Shown here one piece after another: positions 40,727 through 48,491 of a DNA stretch of 64,000 nt (position 1 is its first letter; each line of letters starts with the position of its first letter). Position numbers and translations under genes: made by a program. Origin of the DNA: an uncultured Flavobacteriaceae bacterium (GTDB lineage: Bacteria; Bacteroidota; Bacteroidia; Flavobacteriales; Flavobacteriaceae); assembly GCA_947488345.1 (NCBI GenBank), contig CANKZQ010000003.1, forward strand, positions 1-64,000, given 5' to 3'. The notes under the pieces are model-generated. The model did not search any database. It worked only from the letters and a program-made list of their open reading frames with translations, and was not told the DNA's origin.

Positions 40727-41508
40727 ACTTAGAAGACGACATATTAATTGAAAAATTTATTGATAAAACCCTTTCAAAGGAAGAACTTGAGGTGTTTCAT
40801 AAGAGAATGAATGCTGACAAAGATTTTGAGAAAAAAGTACTTCTAGAGCAACAACTTTGGGAAGTTTTGAGTGATGATGATTGGAGTTTTATGTCAAAAA
40901 GCACGGAAACGAGCCAAGCTTATGAAGAAATTTTCAAAAGTGATGAGATTAAAGAACTTCGAACAACCATCAAAGATGTTAATGCCAGCTACCAAAAATC
41001 AAAAAGTAATGTTTGGATAAAATGGGTTTCATTTGCCAGTGCCGCAGCGATAGCATTTATCATTTCGCTAAATGTTCTAAATACAGCTAGCCCTAATGAA
41101 CTGTATGAAGTTTATAGTACTGACAAAAACTTACCCTCATATGTTTCTAGAGAAGATGGTAATGAAAATGAGTTAATCAAAGCTCAATTACTTTTCGAAA
41201 ATAAAGAGTATGAACAATCTCTTGCGCTATTTCTAAATGAGCTAAAAAATAGTGATTCCCCTGACGCTGGGCTTTATTTATATACTGGTATTGCACAAAC
41301 AGAATTAAACGATTTTGAGGAGGCAGAAAAAACATTCAACGCCCTGTTAAAAAGCGACTTACTAGATGCTCAAAAAGGTGCTTGGTTTAAAGCTTTATTA
41401 TATTTAAAAATGGATGAACCAGAAAAATCGAAAGGTGTGCTCGAAGAAATAATAAAACAGAAATGGTATAATGCTGAGAAGGCGGCGAAACTATTGAAAG
41501 AATTGTAA
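40723..41508 (+). CDS. Membrane TPR protein, possible anti-sigma factor
   Basis: This encodes 261 aa from a GTG start overlapping the sigma factor stop, so expression is coupled. The cytoplasmic N-terminus (about 1-93) resembles anti-sigma zones (LIEKFIDKTLSKEELEVFHK), followed by one membrane segment (about 97-117) and extracytoplasmic TPR-like helices. This layout, and its position behind an ECF sigma gene, suggest an anti-sigma factor with a TPR sensor. It lacks an obvious zinc motif. Confidence 0.75.
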   Translation: MNLEDDILIEKFIDKTLSKEELEVFHKRMNADKDFEKKVLLEQQLWEVLSDDDWSFMSKSTETSQAYEEIFKSDEIKELRTTIKDVNASYQKSKSNVWIKWVSFASAAAIAFIISLNVLNTASPNELYEVYSTDKNLPSYVSREDGNENELIKAQLLFENKEYEQSLALFLNELKNSDSPDAGLYLYTGIAQTELNDFEEAEKTFNALLKSDLLDAQKGAWFKALLYLKMDEPEKSKGVLEEIIKQKWYNAEKAAKLLKEL

Positions 41509-41590
41509 AACTCTAAAAAATGTAATTGGATGCATCAATATGCAATCAAGTATGTGCTTTTGCTTTTTTTACTGGATCTATGAAAAAGAA

Positions 41591-41619
41591 AAGATGTTCA
41601 TTTTTTAAATGAACATCTT
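41591..41619. terminator. Bidirectional terminator
   Basis: AAGATGTTCATTT / AAATGAACATCTT forms a perfect 13-base stem with a short loop between the convergent + strand TPR gene and minus-strand peptide 3. Confidence 0.85.
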
Positions 41620-41626
41620 AAATTGA

Positions 41627-41758
41627 TTATCGAGGGGGACAACATTCTCCAGTATATCCTGTACTCCAATGATAAGTACAACATCCACCGCCACCATTGA
41701 TTTGTTTCTGATCAGCCTTATCCAAGACCACACCTACATTCAAAATTGATTCTTTCAT
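41627..41758 (-). CDS. GG-leader peptide 3 (43 aa, CC...CC)
   Basis: This is a 43-residue gene read on the minus strand from ATG at 41758 to TAA at 41627. The leader MKESILNVGVVLDKADQKQI then NGG has the same K-x-x-Q-x-x-I-x-GG pattern as its neighbours. The mature peptide would be about 20 residues (GGCCTYHWSTGYTGECCPPR) with two CC pairs. It has its own upstream element 42 bases before the ATG and a strong terminator 8 bases after the stop. It is short enough to be missed by gene finders with length cut-offs. Confidence 0.85.
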   Translation of the reverse strand: MKESILNVGVVLDKADQKQINGGGGCCTYHWSTGYTGECCPPR

Positions 41759-41799
41759 AATAAAATAGATTAAAAGTTAATACACCCTGAGCATTTAAC

Positions 41800-41833
41800 G
41801 ACTGTCAAGGTTTCAGTCTACGCTTCGCGAAAG
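41800..41833 (-). promoter_or_regulatory. Peptide upstream element, copy 3 (covarying arms)
   Basis: GACTG-TCAAGGTTT-CAGTC (41800-41818) keeps the centre of copies 1 and 2 but both arms have changed together (ACAC to ACTG, GTGT to CAGT), preserving the palindrome. TTCGCGAA follows at 41824-41831. Confidence 0.82.
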
Positions 41834-41958
41834 TGTTTTTGGTTGCTTAGTCCTCTTCAAGTCTTATATAATCTGATTCCTTATGCTATTTTTCTACTAT
41901 TTCTGAATGCTCTATCTCAAAAAACCAGAGAACCAATGGCTCTCTGGTAAAATTTCAG

Positions 41959-42204
41959 TTAAATACAGCAGTTATAATACGGATACGAAGGACAAGTTGG
42001 ATTCGCATAAGCATACTGACAATTTGGTGCTGCTTGAGCACCACACTCTGAACATCCATACGGAATTGGTTGAGGAGAGCAGCAAGAATATGTTGGATTA
42101 CAACAACCACCTCCAGCACCAGGTTTTTTACCACCTAAGATTTCACTTTGCTCAATTTTAGTTAACTTTTGAGCACCATCTAAATTTAAAATTTGCTTTA
42201 ACAT
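41959..42204 (-). CDS. GG-leader peptide 4 (ten-cysteine peptide)
   Basis: This encodes 81 aa. The leader MLKQILNLDGAQKLTKIEQS then EILGG is followed by a 56-residue mature peptide rich in Cys, Pro and Tyr: GGGCCNPTYSCCSPQP, YGCSECGAQAAPNC, CPSYPYYNCCI, with ten cysteines. It is preceded by its own upstream element and lies directly upstream of the second VKOR-Trx gene, which suggests joint expression with its oxidising enzyme. Confidence 0.87.
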   Translation of the reverse strand: MLKQILNLDGAQKLTKIEQSEILGGKKPGAGGGCCNPTYSCCSPQPIPYGCSECGAQAAPNCQYAYANPTCPSYPYYNCCI

Positions 42205-42245
42205 ACTTTAAAATTTTAAGATTAAATTTGCTATGAACATTTAGA

Positions 42246-42278
42246 GACACTCACAGTTTGTGTCTATCCTTGCAAGAA
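42246..42278 (-). promoter_or_regulatory. Peptide upstream element, copy 4
   Basis: GACAC-TCACAGTTT-GTGTC (42246-42264) lies 42 bases before the ATG of peptide 4. The second palindrome is CTTGCAAG (42269-42276) in place of TCGCGA: different bases, still symmetric. Confidence 0.78.
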
Positions 42279-42281
42279 TGT

Positions 42282-43877
42282 TTATTGAACCTGTAACACT
42301 GCAGGTTCTTTTTTGTTAACTCTTTCCAGTAGATATTCGATAAATAATGGAAGGTCTTCTATTTTGTAATTTTTGGGAAAGAAATTGACATCAACAATGG
42401 TTGCTGGTGTATAAATTATACTATTGGCATCACACCAATTAAAATGCTGTTGTAAGGTAGTAAGATCGCTTGACTCAGTATAACTACCATATCGTTCATG
42501 CCAAAATTGGACATCTTTATTGGCAAACCACTCTTTAAGTCCCGAGTAGGCATTATCTTTATCGACACTATACAATTCTACAATTCGCTGAGCTATTTGT
42601 GTAGATTCATATTCGAAGGTATTTGCAGGAACGTTGAACACAATATTCATTTTAAAATGGCCAGCATGTGTTTGCATAAGTTTATCATAAACTTTAAAGG
42701 AATTTGTACAAAATCCACATGTTGGGTTTGTGACGGCCGTAATAGTAAGTGGAGCATCTAGGTTTCCGAATACCAGGGCATATTCAGAGTTTAAATTGGG
42801 TGCGACTGTCAGTGTTTTTTGACTAATTAGATGTGCAAATAATTTCTCATCTCTTTTAAAGGAAAAGAAATCTGTTTTTGTCTCTTCTAACTCTATTTCT
42901 TTCTTGAGTAAACGTTTAACAAAAGCCCATAACAGACCTACAAACATAATCGTAATTGCGCTCGTCACGACATAATTAGGATTAACTAAAAATTCTGATT
43001 GCACTAATAAAACAATACCTAACTGGGCTACCAATGTTATTGCAACGCCCAGACATAACGGGCACCATTTTTTTAAAGAAACCCCTTGTGTATATAAGGA
43101 ATAACCTATTACAGGAATACTGGAAACGGCTACTATCTTAAATGCGCTCATATCAAATCCAACAATTGTTAGAATTAGAAACTGCGACGAAAAGAAAACG
43201 ATTGTCGCATCCGTCAAGGAAAATAGCCCCAAAATCTTTGATGACGTAGATTTCACGACATCAGAACAGCTTGTATTCTGCACGACAGAATTACATATTT
43301 TAGCGGTCTCTTTATTGTACAATCCTAAATCTTCTCTCACAAGAAAATAGCTAAGTACGACTCCTACGATTGATGTAATACTAAGTAAAAAACTGTATAT
43401 TTCGAAGGATGCTACACTTACAACAAGCGTGAGAAACACCATCATAACTACTATTACTAATGGTGTTAATTTCATTGGGTTTGTCGTTACAGCGGCTTCC
43501 GTTTGTTTATCAATAACCACTACGGTGCCATCCCATTGCTCTTTGAACTCATCGGTAGTCATACTTTTGGTTGTACCATCATCTAAGAATAATTTTATCT
43601 TTTCCTTTTTTTGTTCTACCTGTGCCAGCGAATTGTTATTCTCATTCTTGATGAGTGCCAAAAAAAAGTTAGGAAGTTGTTTCAACGCATCGGTAGGTAC
43701 GACGGCCGCCACATTTTCTATTTTAAAATAGTCTAATGAATCTGTAATCGATTTTAGGCTCGGATAACTTGGATTACTTAGGAGTTGTAATTTAAAATCA
43801 TGTTTGTCGATATGATAATTTTCCTTTTTTAAATAATTCAATAAAATCTTGGTCAAATAATGTTTCGGAGTCTCCAT
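42282..43877 (-). CDS. C39-like / VKOR / thioredoxin fusion protein 2
   Basis: This encodes 531 aa with the same layout as the protein at 35073: a C39-like N-terminus lacking the catalytic Cys (SNPSYPSLKSITDSLDYFKI), membrane-embedded VKOR domain with ICNSVVQNTSC and WCPLCLGVA, and a thioredoxin-like end with CGFC in VTNPTCGFCTNS. Both CxxC motifs are intact. The two copies are diverged paralogs, one beside each pair of peptides, which suggests one oxidase per peptide set. Confidence 0.9.
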   Translation of the reverse strand: METPKHYLTKILLNYLKKENYHIDKHDFKLQLLSNPSYPSLKSITDSLDYFKIENVAAVVPTDALKQLPNFFLALIKNENNNSLAQVEQKKEKIKLFLDDGTTKSMTTDEFKEQWDGTVVVIDKQTEAAVTTNPMKLTPLVIVVMMVFLTLVVSVASFEIYSFLLSITSIVGVVLSYFLVREDLGLYNKETAKICNSVVQNTSCSDVVKSTSSKILGLFSLTDATIVFFSSQFLILTIVGFDMSAFKIVAVSSIPVIGYSLYTQGVSLKKWCPLCLGVAITLVAQLGIVLLVQSEFLVNPNYVVTSAITIMFVGLLWAFVKRLLKKEIELEETKTDFFSFKRDEKLFAHLISQKTLTVAPNLNSEYALVFGNLDAPLTITAVTNPTCGFCTNSFKVYDKLMQTHAGHFKMNIVFNVPANTFEYESTQIAQRIVELYSVDKDNAYSGLKEWFANKDVQFWHERYGSYTESSDLTTLQQHFNWCDANSIIYTPATIVDVNFFPKNYKIEDLPLFIEYLLERVNKKEPAVLQVQ

Positions 43878-44138
43878 CGTGTACTATTTTATATTAAACT
43901 ACTAATCACATAGGTCTAGCGTTTTTATAAAAAGTATTGATTAGAATTAGAAAATAAATCCTTCCCTAAATGTTAAAAAATAGAAGATAATCATTCAAAA
44001 ATCTATATCAATTGTAGGTCAGACTTTGATTCACACTAAACTTACCTACAAGTTAAGTGTTTAAATAGATCGAACATTTAAGTGGTCGTTTTTTTTGATG
44101 AGCGGTTGTTGCACCTTGGTAAGTGGGAAAAATACTCT

Positions 44139-44480
44139 CTAAAAGTAATTTTTAATTTCAGACCATTTTCTACGTGATACAGGCAATGTATCACCGTTAA
44201 ACATGGTAATTCTCCTAGCACCATTGATATGATATGATTTGAAATATTTTAAATTAATAAGCCTATTTCTGCTTATTCGTAAAAAATGAAAGTTGGCTAA
44301 TTCTCTTTCAATTTCTTTCAAAGGTTTTGATACAATTTCTGGCTCCTTTTGTTGCAACAGATAAATCGATAGTAAATAAGAATCACAGGTTATATATATG
44401 ATGTCTTCTATACTAATTTGGCGTACCCTTCTCGCCGATTTTAAGATAATCGTCTTGCCTTTTTGCGATGTATAATCCAT
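44139..44480 (-). CDS. Stand-alone LytTR-domain DNA-binding protein
   Basis: This encodes 113 aa and consists of a LytTR DNA-binding domain alone (IEDIIYITCDSYLLSIYLL, FHFLRISRNRLINLKYFKSY, LPVSRRKW); there is no receiver domain. It lies at the outer edge of the peptide locus, mirroring the full LytTR regulator at the other edge. It may bind the peptide upstream elements; that is inference. A 31-base palindrome lies 80 bases upstream of its start. Confidence 0.85.
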   Translation of the reverse strand: MDYTSQKGKTIILKSARRVRQISIEDIIYITCDSYLLSIYLLQQKEPEIVSKPLKEIERELANFHFLRISRNRLINLKYFKSYHINGARRITMFNGDTLPVSRRKWSEIKNYF

Positions 44481-44801
44481 AGATTTTAACTCAGATATTA
44501 ATTTGTTACTTCGGCTCAGGGCTACCTCTAAAATAAATAATTAACTCCTTACTAGAGTATGGTTAATACGTACTAGTAATACGTGTTAACCGCAATCAAC
44601 GCTACATTATGATACAGGGAATTTTTATAGTATGTATTATAACGTTTAGCTTTTATAAAAATACTAAAAAAAAGACATTCTAAAAAACGAAAGTACATGG
44701 GAAAAACCCTTTTTTTCCAGTCGGGGTTTTTCCTATTATAATATACAAGCTAAACAATACTTAGTCGTTAGCACATACGTCATTCAATTATTAGATCTTG
44801 T
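44481..44801. other. Gene-free 321-base boundary with a long palindrome
   Basis: No gene is seen. It contains the palindrome at 44561-44591 and a run of short A/T-rich stretches. It separates the peptide locus from core genes. Confidence 0.5.
44561..44591. promoter_or_regulatory. 31-base palindrome upstream of the LytTR gene
   Basis: GGTTAATACGTA ... TACGTGTTAACC forms an inverted repeat in which 14 of 15 base pairs match (one of these a T.G pair). It lies in the probable promoter region of the LytTR gene and is a candidate operator; no T-run follows, so a terminator is less likely. Confidence 0.55.
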
Positions 44802-46697
44802 TTATTCTTGTAAGTTTTCCCATTCTTGCATCAAGGTATTGACGCTATCTTTTTTCACTTGGTATTGGGTAAAGAAATCTTGATCGGCAGTTAATTTATC
44901 ATATTGAACCGGGTCCAGTAATTTGGCATCGATATCAGCAACCTCTTTTTCTAAACTGGCAATCTGTGATTCAATTTTGCTAATTTTATTGAGTCGCTTT
45001 TTTTGTGCTTTTTCTTCTTCGTATGATTTTTTATTAGAAACTTCCTTAACAGTCGCCACTTTAGTGCGTTTCTCTGCCTCTCTTAAACTTTCAAAATTAT
45101 GTTCTTCTAAATAATAATCGATATCACCTAAATATTCTTTAATACGTCCGTCTTTAAATTCAAGAACAGTCGTAGCTAGACCTTTTAAAAAGTCACGGTC
45201 ATGCGACACCAAAATCAAGGTGCCTTCAAAAGTACGTAAGGCCTCTTTTAATACATTTTTAGAAGCAATATCTAAATGGTTTGTTGGCTCATCGAGTACC
45301 AAGACATTAAATGGTGACAAAAGCATTTTACACAAGGCCAATCGATTACGTTCACCACCAGACAACACGCTCACTTTCTTTTCTACATCGTCACCACCGA
45401 ACAAAAAAGATCCCAACATATCGCGTACTTTGACACGATTACCATCATTAGATGCATCTTCCATCGTTTGCAGTACTGTCTTTTTGCCATCTAGGTATTC
45501 TGCTTGGTTTTGAGCGAAATAACCGAGCTGTACATTATGTCCCAATTTTAAATTTCCGTCATATGGAATCTCATTTACGATCATTTTTGCCAAGGTCGTT
45601 TTACCCTGTCCGTTTTGCCCAACAAATGCAATTTTACTATTGCGTTCAATCAATAAATTAACATTCTTCAACACCTGCTTTTCGCCATAACTTTTCGCTA
45701 CCTTGGTTGCTTCTACCACGACCTTACCAGGTTGAATCGACACAGGAAAACGCACTTTCATCACAGAATTATCTTCAGCATCAATTTCAATTCGTTCGAC
45801 TTTGTCTAGCTTTTTAATCAATGACTGCGCCATGGTCGCCTTGTTTGCCTTCGCTCTAAATTTATTAATGAGTTGCTCGGTATGCTTTATTTCCTTTTCT
45901 TGATTTTTAAATGCTTGTAATTGCTTCTCTCGCAATTCCTTACGTTGCACTAAATATTTTGAATACGGATATTTGTAATCGTAAATTTTACCAAGTGATA
46001 TTTCAATAGTACGATTCGTAACATTGTCTAAAAACATTTTATCGTGAGATACCAATACTATGGCTCCCGAATAACTTTTTAAAAACTCTTCTAACCATAT
46101 AATCGATTCAATATCTAAATGATTCGTAGGCTCATCGAGTAATAAAATATCATTGGCTTGCAATAAGAGTTTTGCCAATTCGATACGCATTCGCCAACCT
46201 CCTGAAAAGGTATCGGTTAACTTATTAAAATCTTCACGCTTAAATCCGAGCCCTTGCAATATTTTTTCGGTGTCTCCTTGATAATTATAACCACCTAGCA
46301 CTTCATAACGTTGAGTCAAGTCACTTAGATCTATAATGAGCTGATTGTATGATTCACTCTCATAGTCGGTTCTTTCTGCTAAGGCTTTATTGACTTCATC
46401 TAGCTGGCGTTCAACTTCTTTTATTTCAACAAAGGCTTCATAGGCTTCCTCTAAAACAGTTCTACCCACAACAAAATCAATGTCTTGCTTCAAAAAGCCA
46501 ATTTTCACCTCTTTCTCTAAAGCCAAGGTACCACTGTCAAACTCTTGTTCTTTGGCAATAATCTTTAACAGGGTAGATTTTCCTGCTCCATTTTTTCCAA
46601 CCAATCCTACTCTATTACCGGCATCTAATTTAAAGGTAATTCCTGAAAACAAATCTTCTCCCTGAAAAGAAACAGTTATATTATGTGCGTTTAGCAT
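44802..46697 (-). CDS. ABC-F family ATPase
   Basis: This encodes 631 aa: two ABC ATPase domains without membrane segments. Domain 1 has GLVGKNGAGKST and FSGGWRMRIELAK; domain 2 has FVGQNGQGKTT and LSGGERNRLALCK. Both carry LLLDEPTNHLDIES- or VLDEPTNHLD-type Walker B motifs. A charged linker lies between the domains and a coiled-coil C-terminus (about 540-631) is present, as in Uup/EttA-like ribosome-associated factors. Its role in translation or DNA-related processes cannot be told apart from sequence. Confidence 0.93.
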   Translation of the reverse strand: MLNAHNITVSFQGEDLFSGITFKLDAGNRVGLVGKNGAGKSTLLKIIAKEQEFDSGTLALEKEVKIGFLKQDIDFVVGRTVLEEAYEAFVEIKEVERQLDEVNKALAERTDYESESYNQLIIDLSDLTQRYEVLGGYNYQGDTEKILQGLGFKREDFNKLTDTFSGGWRMRIELAKLLLQANDILLLDEPTNHLDIESIIWLEEFLKSYSGAIVLVSHDKMFLDNVTNRTIEISLGKIYDYKYPYSKYLVQRKELREKQLQAFKNQEKEIKHTEQLINKFRAKANKATMAQSLIKKLDKVERIEIDAEDNSVMKVRFPVSIQPGKVVVEATKVAKSYGEKQVLKNVNLLIERNSKIAFVGQNGQGKTTLAKMIVNEIPYDGNLKLGHNVQLGYFAQNQAEYLDGKKTVLQTMEDASNDGNRVKVRDMLGSFLFGGDDVEKKVSVLSGGERNRLALCKMLLSPFNVLVLDEPTNHLDIASKNVLKEALRTFEGTLILVSHDRDFLKGLATTVLEFKDGRIKEYLGDIDYYLEEHNFESLREAEKRTKVATVKEVSNKKSYEEEKAQKKRLNKISKIESQIASLEKEVADIDAKLLDPVQYDKLTADQDFFTQYQVKKDSVNTLMQEWENLQE

Positions 46698-46767
46698 GAA
46701 ATTATATATTAGTCATGAAATAATCCATCGATTCCTTCTATTGTATGACAGACAAAATCGATTGAAA

Positions 46768-46788
46768 CTTCGATGCTTTTCATCGAAG
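46768..46788 (+). terminator. Hairpin with T-run in a divergent intergenic region
   Basis: CTTCGATG CTTTT CATCGAAG is a perfect eight-base stem followed by CGCGTCTTTTTT. It lies between two divergent genes, where no transcript should end, so it may be an attenuator or a relic. Confidence 0.5.
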
Positions 46789-46804
46789 CGCGTCTTTTTT
46801 ATTT

Positions 46805-46812
46805 TAACTTTG
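46805..46812 (+). promoter_or_regulatory. Candidate -7 element for the DUF983 gene
   Basis: TAACTTTG matches TAnnTTTG and lies 28 bases before the ATG at 46840. Confidence 0.45.
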
Positions 46813-46839
46813 CAAAGCTAATTTAATTTTAACATTGTT

Positions 46840-47268
46840 ATGCTTAAAAAAGGCACAAAAATATATAGCATTTTGAACAATAAATGCCCAAAATGCAATG
46901 AGGGCAATTTTTTCGAAGATAGTAACCCTTTCCACCTCAAAAAAGTGCTGACCACTAATGAACATTGTGCGCATTGCGGGTTTAAATATGTCATCGAACC
47001 ATCCTTTTTCTATGGTGCCATGTATGTATCATATGGTTTAACCGTAGGTATCTCGATTCTTACCTTTATTCTATTGTATTATGTAGGCTTGAATTTGGTG
47101 CAGGTTTTTATAGGTATTATTATTGCCTTGATCTTATTTACGCCGTTTACCTTACGATTATCGCGACTCATTTATATCAATATGTTCGTCAAGTACGATC
47201 CTGATTACAAGAAGGAAGATTCTCTTAAACCACCCCTAAAGTCCCCTCAAGGAGACAATCAGTCATGA
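46840..47268 (+). CDS. DUF983-family membrane protein
   Basis: This encodes 142 aa: an N-terminal zinc-ribbon-like pair (NKCPKCNEGNFF and HCAHCGFKY) and two membrane segments (about residues 62-82 and 86-105). It is typical of DUF983 and of unknown function. The last 13 or so codons (KPPLKSPQGDNQS) come from a repeated element (CCCTAAAGTCCCCTCAAGG), so the C-terminus has been replaced or extended by a repeat. The stop lies 6 bases past the end of the convergent oxidoreductase gene. Confidence 0.88.
   Translation: MLKKGTKIYSILNNKCPKCNEGNFFEDSNPFHLKKVLTTNEHCAHCGFKYVIEPSFFYGAMYVSYGLTVGISILTFILLYYVGLNLVQVFIGIIIALILFTPFTLRLSRLIYINMFVKYDPDYKKEDSLKPPLKSPQGDNQS
47231..47262 (+). repeat. Short palindromic repeat, copy 1
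   Basis: CACCCCTAAAGTCCCCTCAA and the following GGAGACAATC match copies at about 48350 and 48400. It is read as the end of the DUF983 gene. Confidence 0.75.
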
Positions 47269-48303
47269 GAAACGTTCGATAGAAATTTCTTTCGGTAGTG
47301 CTATTGCCAATTCTAGATACTCATACAATGCTTTGGCCATTGAAGGGCCTAATAATACGCCCCTTGTACCAAGTCCATTTAAAATAGCTAATTGAGTGTG
47401 TTCTTTATGGATACCCACTAAGGGTCTTCTATCTTTTACTGTAGGTCTTATACCTGCTTCATGTGCTATAACTTCAAAAGGAATGGTAATCATAGTTTGT
47501 AACTTTAACAGCAACTCTTCTTTGGCTTCCGCAGTTGGATTCGAGGTTTTATCTTCCCAGTTAAAAGTGGCACCCACTTTATATAAATCATTGCCTATAG
47601 GTTGTACAAAAACAGGCCCCTTAAGCACCGATTTGAGTTGCAATCGAGGCGCATGAATTGTAAGCAACTCTCCCTTGGCCTCTTCCATCGGTAATTCTTT
47701 AAAGTATGGGTTTTGTCGCATGCCAAACCCCTCACAAAAAACAATGTGTTTTGCTGTTATATGCTGGTAATTAACACTAGTATCTATGAAGGTTAATTGG
47801 GTATAATCAAACCTTTCTTTGAGCAATTGATGCTTCTTAAAAAGATACTCTCTATATGCTTGTAATAAGGCTTTGGTGTTTATCCACCCGGTTTTTGTTA
47901 GTCTCCCAAAACCAAAAGGTGCCTTAATTGTGGTATTCTCGTTTTTCATCACGACAGGATGCATATAATCACATAAAACGGGTTTGTCACAAGCAATAAA
48001 CCAGTTATTTTGCTCTTCAATGGAGTTGAAAATACGATGAATATCTAGTTGGTAATCAAATTTTTGACCTAAGCGTTGCTCTAGATCTTTATATAAAGGT
48101 AAGGCATAGGCTAACTGCTGCTGCACGTCCCAAACTGCATTAAAGCGTTTTAAGACAACAGGATTGTAAGTGCCTGCTGCCACAAAAGAGGAATGTTGAG
48201 ATTGATCTTCAAAAATGATGAAGGATTTGTTGTGTTTTGTGAGCTCTTCGGCGAAAGCTAAACCCGCCAATCCTAAACCTACAATGATATAATCTACCTG
48301 CAT
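47263..48303 (-). CDS. FAD-dependent oxidoreductase (DAO family)
   Basis: This encodes 346 aa from the ATG at 48303 (MQVDYIIVGLGLAGLAFAEE); an in-frame extension reaching into a repeat is rejected. The N-terminal Rossmann GxGxxG binds FAD, and the C-terminal substrate part ends with AILNGLGTRGVLLGPSMAKA. This is the layout of D-amino-acid-oxidase-like enzymes (ThiO, MnmC, DadA relatives). The substrate cannot be named. It converges on the DUF983 gene. Confidence 0.85.
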   Translation of the reverse strand: MQVDYIIVGLGLAGLAFAEELTKHNKSFIIFEDQSQHSSFVAAGTYNPVVLKRFNAVWDVQQQLAYALPLYKDLEQRLGQKFDYQLDIHRIFNSIEEQNNWFIACDKPVLCDYMHPVVMKNENTTIKAPFGFGRLTKTGWINTKALLQAYREYLFKKHQLLKERFDYTQLTFIDTSVNYQHITAKHIVFCEGFGMRQNPYFKELPMEEAKGELLTIHAPRLQLKSVLKGPVFVQPIGNDLYKVGATFNWEDKTSNPTAEAKEELLLKLQTMITIPFEVIAHEAGIRPTVKDRRPLVGIHKEHTQLAILNGLGTRGVLLGPSMAKALYEYLELAIALPKEISIERFS

Positions 48304-48345
48304 GCTGCAAAGGTAAAAGAATATTCCTTTAAAAAAATCAATTCT

Positions 48346-48426
48346 AAAACACCCCTGAAGTCCCCTCAAGGGGACAATTAAAAAAGAATACTTATTACTT
48401 GTCTCCTTGAGGGGACTTCAGGGATG
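48346..48426. repeat. Inverted pair of palindromic repeats, copies 2 and 3
   Basis: ACACCCCTGAAGTCCCCTC (about 48350) followed by AAGGGGACAA, and its inverted form TTGTCTCCTTGAGGGGACTT then CAGGGATG (about 48400-48425), form a long hairpin-capable unit between two genes. This is a REP-like element; a third copy lies at 47231. Confidence 0.8.
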
Positions 48427-48445
48427 TCGTTTTCATCAAAACAAA

Positions 48446-48469
48446 AAATCCCGCCAAATGGCGGGATTT
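48446..48469 (-). terminator. Terminator of the gld operon
   Basis: AAATCCCGCC AAAT GGCGGGATTT is a perfect ten-base stem located 23 bases after the gldN stop. Confidence 0.9.
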
Positions 48470-48491
48470 ACTTAAAAATTTTGACAGGAAA

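Noticed and set aside
48304-48369. N-terminal extension of the FAD oxidoreductase
   Set aside because: It is coded partly by a palindromic repeat, and the FAD-binding motif starts directly at the ATG at 48303.
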